Under the pieces are notes generated by a model, which was not told the DNA's origin, made no database searches, and saw nothing but the letters and a program-made list of their open reading frames with translations. From Anaerolineales bacterium UBA5195 (GTDB lineage: Bacteria; Chloroflexota; Anaerolineae; Anaerolineales; Villigracilaceae), in NCBI GenBank assembly GCA_002412925.1, contig DHVZ01000010.1:1-7546 (forward strand): a stretch of DNA of 7,546 nucleotides, read 5' to 3'. Below, piece by piece: positions 6,020 to 7,546 of this stretch; within the stretch, counting starts at the first letter, position 1; each line of letters starts with the position of its first letter. The translations under genes and the position numbers were made by a program.

Positions 6020-6570
6020 ATGACAACCACTGAAACCCAATCCAAAATTCGGGCGGCGCTCTAAAAATTCCAGGATGGCTATCTCGTCCGTGAGATTGCC
6101 CGGCTGGACGATTTCATGCAATATTTGCCCCAAACGATGAAATCGAAATGATTGGCATCGGCGCAGCCAAACGCGCCGCAACTGAATAGTTCGAAGGTCG
6201 CAGCCGCATCCGCGAGATCGTCGAAAACGACTGGCTGTATTGGGGCGATGTCAAATTGGATGTGGAGGGCGCTAAAATCACCGTCAACAGTGAGACTGCC
6301 TGGCTTTCCACTACCGGGACGGTGACGCAGACCCAGGCCTTCGATACCGCCATCGAATTCCATCTAAACGATATGAAAGCCATTTTTGACCAGGAAGGGC
6401 TGTCTGCCGATGAAAAACTGATGGAGGCCACCCATTACGGCATGCGCCGCCTGCGCGAACGCGCCAAAGGGCTTGGATACAGCTGGCCATTCACCTTTAC
6501 TGCCGTTTTGGTCAAAGTTGGGGCGGATTGGCGCTTTCACACCATCCACTGGGCGATGCCGGTCTATTGA
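6020..6570 (+). pseudogene. Broken NTF2/SnoaL-like protein gene
   Basis: Reconstructed across its lesions, this is a protein of about 183 residues of the nuclear transport factor 2 / SnoaL-like fold, a small cone-shaped domain used for ligand binding or simple catalysis. The ATG at 6020 follows a GAGGT site (6012-6016). The frame then meets TAA at 6062-6064 (codon 15, probably once CAA) and loses one base in the T-run at 6124-6126, after which the sense frame continues as APNDEIEMIGIGAAKRA. It meets TAG at 6187-6189 (probably once TGG, giving EWFEGR) and then runs intact to TGA 6568-6570, including TAWLSTTGTVTQTQ and WRFHTIHWAMPVY. Three independent defects make a functional product unlikely. 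A 104-codon downstream fragment from an ATG at 6256 could be translated but lacks the N-terminal helices. Confidence 0.85.
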
Positions 6571-6587
6571 ACGATGATGAGGATTAC

Positions 6588-7546
6588 ATGAGAAGAGAAG
6601 AAATCACCGCATTATGCGAGCGCGAAGTACTCGACACTGCAGCCCGCCTATTTAGGATATCCAAAGCCGCCCTGAGCAAATTTGATGACTACGAAGGCTG
6701 CGCCAACCTGGTCTATCACTACGATTGCAATGGCCAGCCACGCATCCTGCGCATCACCTGCCGCCCTGACCGAACGGTGGAACTCATCCAAGCCGAACTG
6801 CATTTCGTGCAGTACCTGGCCGAGGGTGGGGTGCGCGTCTCGCAACCAATTCCATCCGTCAACGGGAACCTGCTCGAGGTGATTCCCGCCGCTGGGATGA
6901 ACTTCATCGCTGTGTCATTCGTCAGAGGGAAAGGGATGCGCGTGCCTGATAACCGCTACCGTTATCGGGAAGGAGTCCCCATCGCGGAGTATTTCCAGAA
7001 CTGGGGTCAGACGCTCGGCCAGATGCACCGCGTGGCGAAAACCTACCAGCCGCCGAGCAAGTCGATTAAACGGCCAGACTGGTTCCAGTGGCAGGCGGAA
7101 AGCGATTTCCCGTTTGGAGAACGGTTGCCGCTCATCCGCCAGAAATATGACCGGTTGATGGCCGATCTCGATTCTTTCCCCAAAGATGTCGACTCCTATG
7201 GGCTGATCCACAACGATTTCAATGATGGCAACTTCACCGTCGATTACGACAACGGTGACATCACGGTCTTTGATTTCGATGACAGCTGCTATTTCTGGTT
7301 CATGTACGACCTGGCCTGCGCCTGGGAGGGTGGGGTTGGGCGGACGATGTTCCGCCCGCTGGCCGAGCGGCAGGATTTTATGAAGCGTTACATGGATCAG
7401 GTGCTGACCGGTTACACCCGCGAGAACACGCTCAGCGACGACTGGCAGGCGCGCCTGCCGCTATTCCTGCGCCTGATCCAGATGCAGGAATTAATGCACT
7501 ACGCCCAATACCTGGATGAGCCGGACGAGGAAATCCAGGCCGGGCT
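6588..7546 (+). CDS. Aminoglycoside phosphotransferase-fold kinase (partial, runs off the window)
   Basis: Open from ATG 6588 to the window edge (319 codons, no stop), so the C-terminus is missing. The fold is a two-lobed APH / protein-kinase-like phosphotransferase that moves phosphate from ATP to a small molecule or protein. The N-lobe shows GCANLVYHYDCNGQPRILRI (37-56) as loop and strands, with R where many kinases have lysine, and a likely alpha-C glutamate in QAELHFVQYL. The C-lobe has the Brenner motif HNDFNDGN (208-215; D210 catalytic base, N215 metal ligand), then TVFDFDDSCYFWFMYDLA (226-243; D229 binding magnesium). It resembles the RdoA/SrkA and homoserine-kinase-type branch as much as true drug kinases. 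GAGGA (6579-6583) precedes the ATG by four bases, 17 bases after the pseudogene. Substrate unknown. Confidence 0.9.
   Translation, partial: MRREEITALCEREVLDTAARLFRISKAALSKFDDYEGCANLVYHYDCNGQPRILRITCRPDRTVELIQAELHFVQYLAEGGVRVSQPIPSVNGNLLEVIPAAGMNFIAVSFVRGKGMRVPDNRYRYREGVPIAEYFQNWGQTLGQMHRVAKTYQPPSKSIKRPDWFQWQAESDFPFGERLPLIRQKYDRLMADLDSFPKDVDSYGLIHNDFNDGNFTVDYDNGDITVFDFDDSCYFWFMYDLACAWEGGVGRTMFRPLAERQDFMKRYMDQVLTGYTRENTLSDDWQARLPLFLRLIQMQELMHYAQYLDEPDEEIQAG

Overview
The window is a GC-rich bacterial segment in which every convincing gene lies on the + strand. An AT-richer, mostly non-coding stretch of about 515 bases precedes them. The gene mix (a class C beta-lactamase-type serine hydrolase with a TPR-like tail, two GNATs, an isoprenylcysteine-methyltransferase-like membrane protein, an NTF2/SnoaL-like protein and an aminoglycoside-phosphotransferase-fold kinase), the codon style and the GGGG-CCCC bidirectional terminators recall Chloroflexota, class Anaerolineae. 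That assignment is inference from family impressions; the window has no rRNA or marker gene to confirm it.

Layout. Bases 1-85 may hold the last codons of an upstream + strand gene. A strong bidirectional terminator with a GUAA tetraloop follows at 160-199. From 200 to 515 I see no convincing gene, only operator-like palindromes and a candidate promoter. A class I SAM-dependent methyltransferase occupies 516-1229. Bases 1228-1403 look like the eroded remnant of another gene. A perfect 19-bp inverted-repeat terminator (1404-1446) closes this unit.

A candidate promoter at 1460-1488 and a structured leader with a near-perfect Shine-Dalgarno (1577-1585) then open a tight run of seven genes or gene remnants: S12 serine hydrolase (1589-2995), two-domain GNAT (2992-3915, ATGA overlap), small GNAT (3929-4354), ICMT/PEMT-like membrane methyltransferase (4358-5044), an unrecognised protein with a cysteine-rich C-terminus (5057-6007), a broken NTF2/SnoaL-like gene (6020-6570; two in-frame stops and one frameshift), and an APH-fold phosphotransferase (6588 to the window edge, incomplete). 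Gaps run from a 4-base overlap to 17 bases, with no terminator between genes, so one transcript is likely.

How they may work together. Nearly every intact product belongs to a fold that hydrolyses, acetylates, methylates or phosphorylates small molecules. The set resembles a cassette for modifying or detoxifying small molecules, or a resistance-like locus, but no substrate can be read from the sequence and no dedicated biosynthetic or transport gene is visible. I found no tRNA, rRNA, CRISPR array, insertion sequence or transposase. The best candidates for something undescribed are the cysteine-rich protein (5057-6007), its co-operonic partners, and the leader structure ahead of the serine hydrolase.
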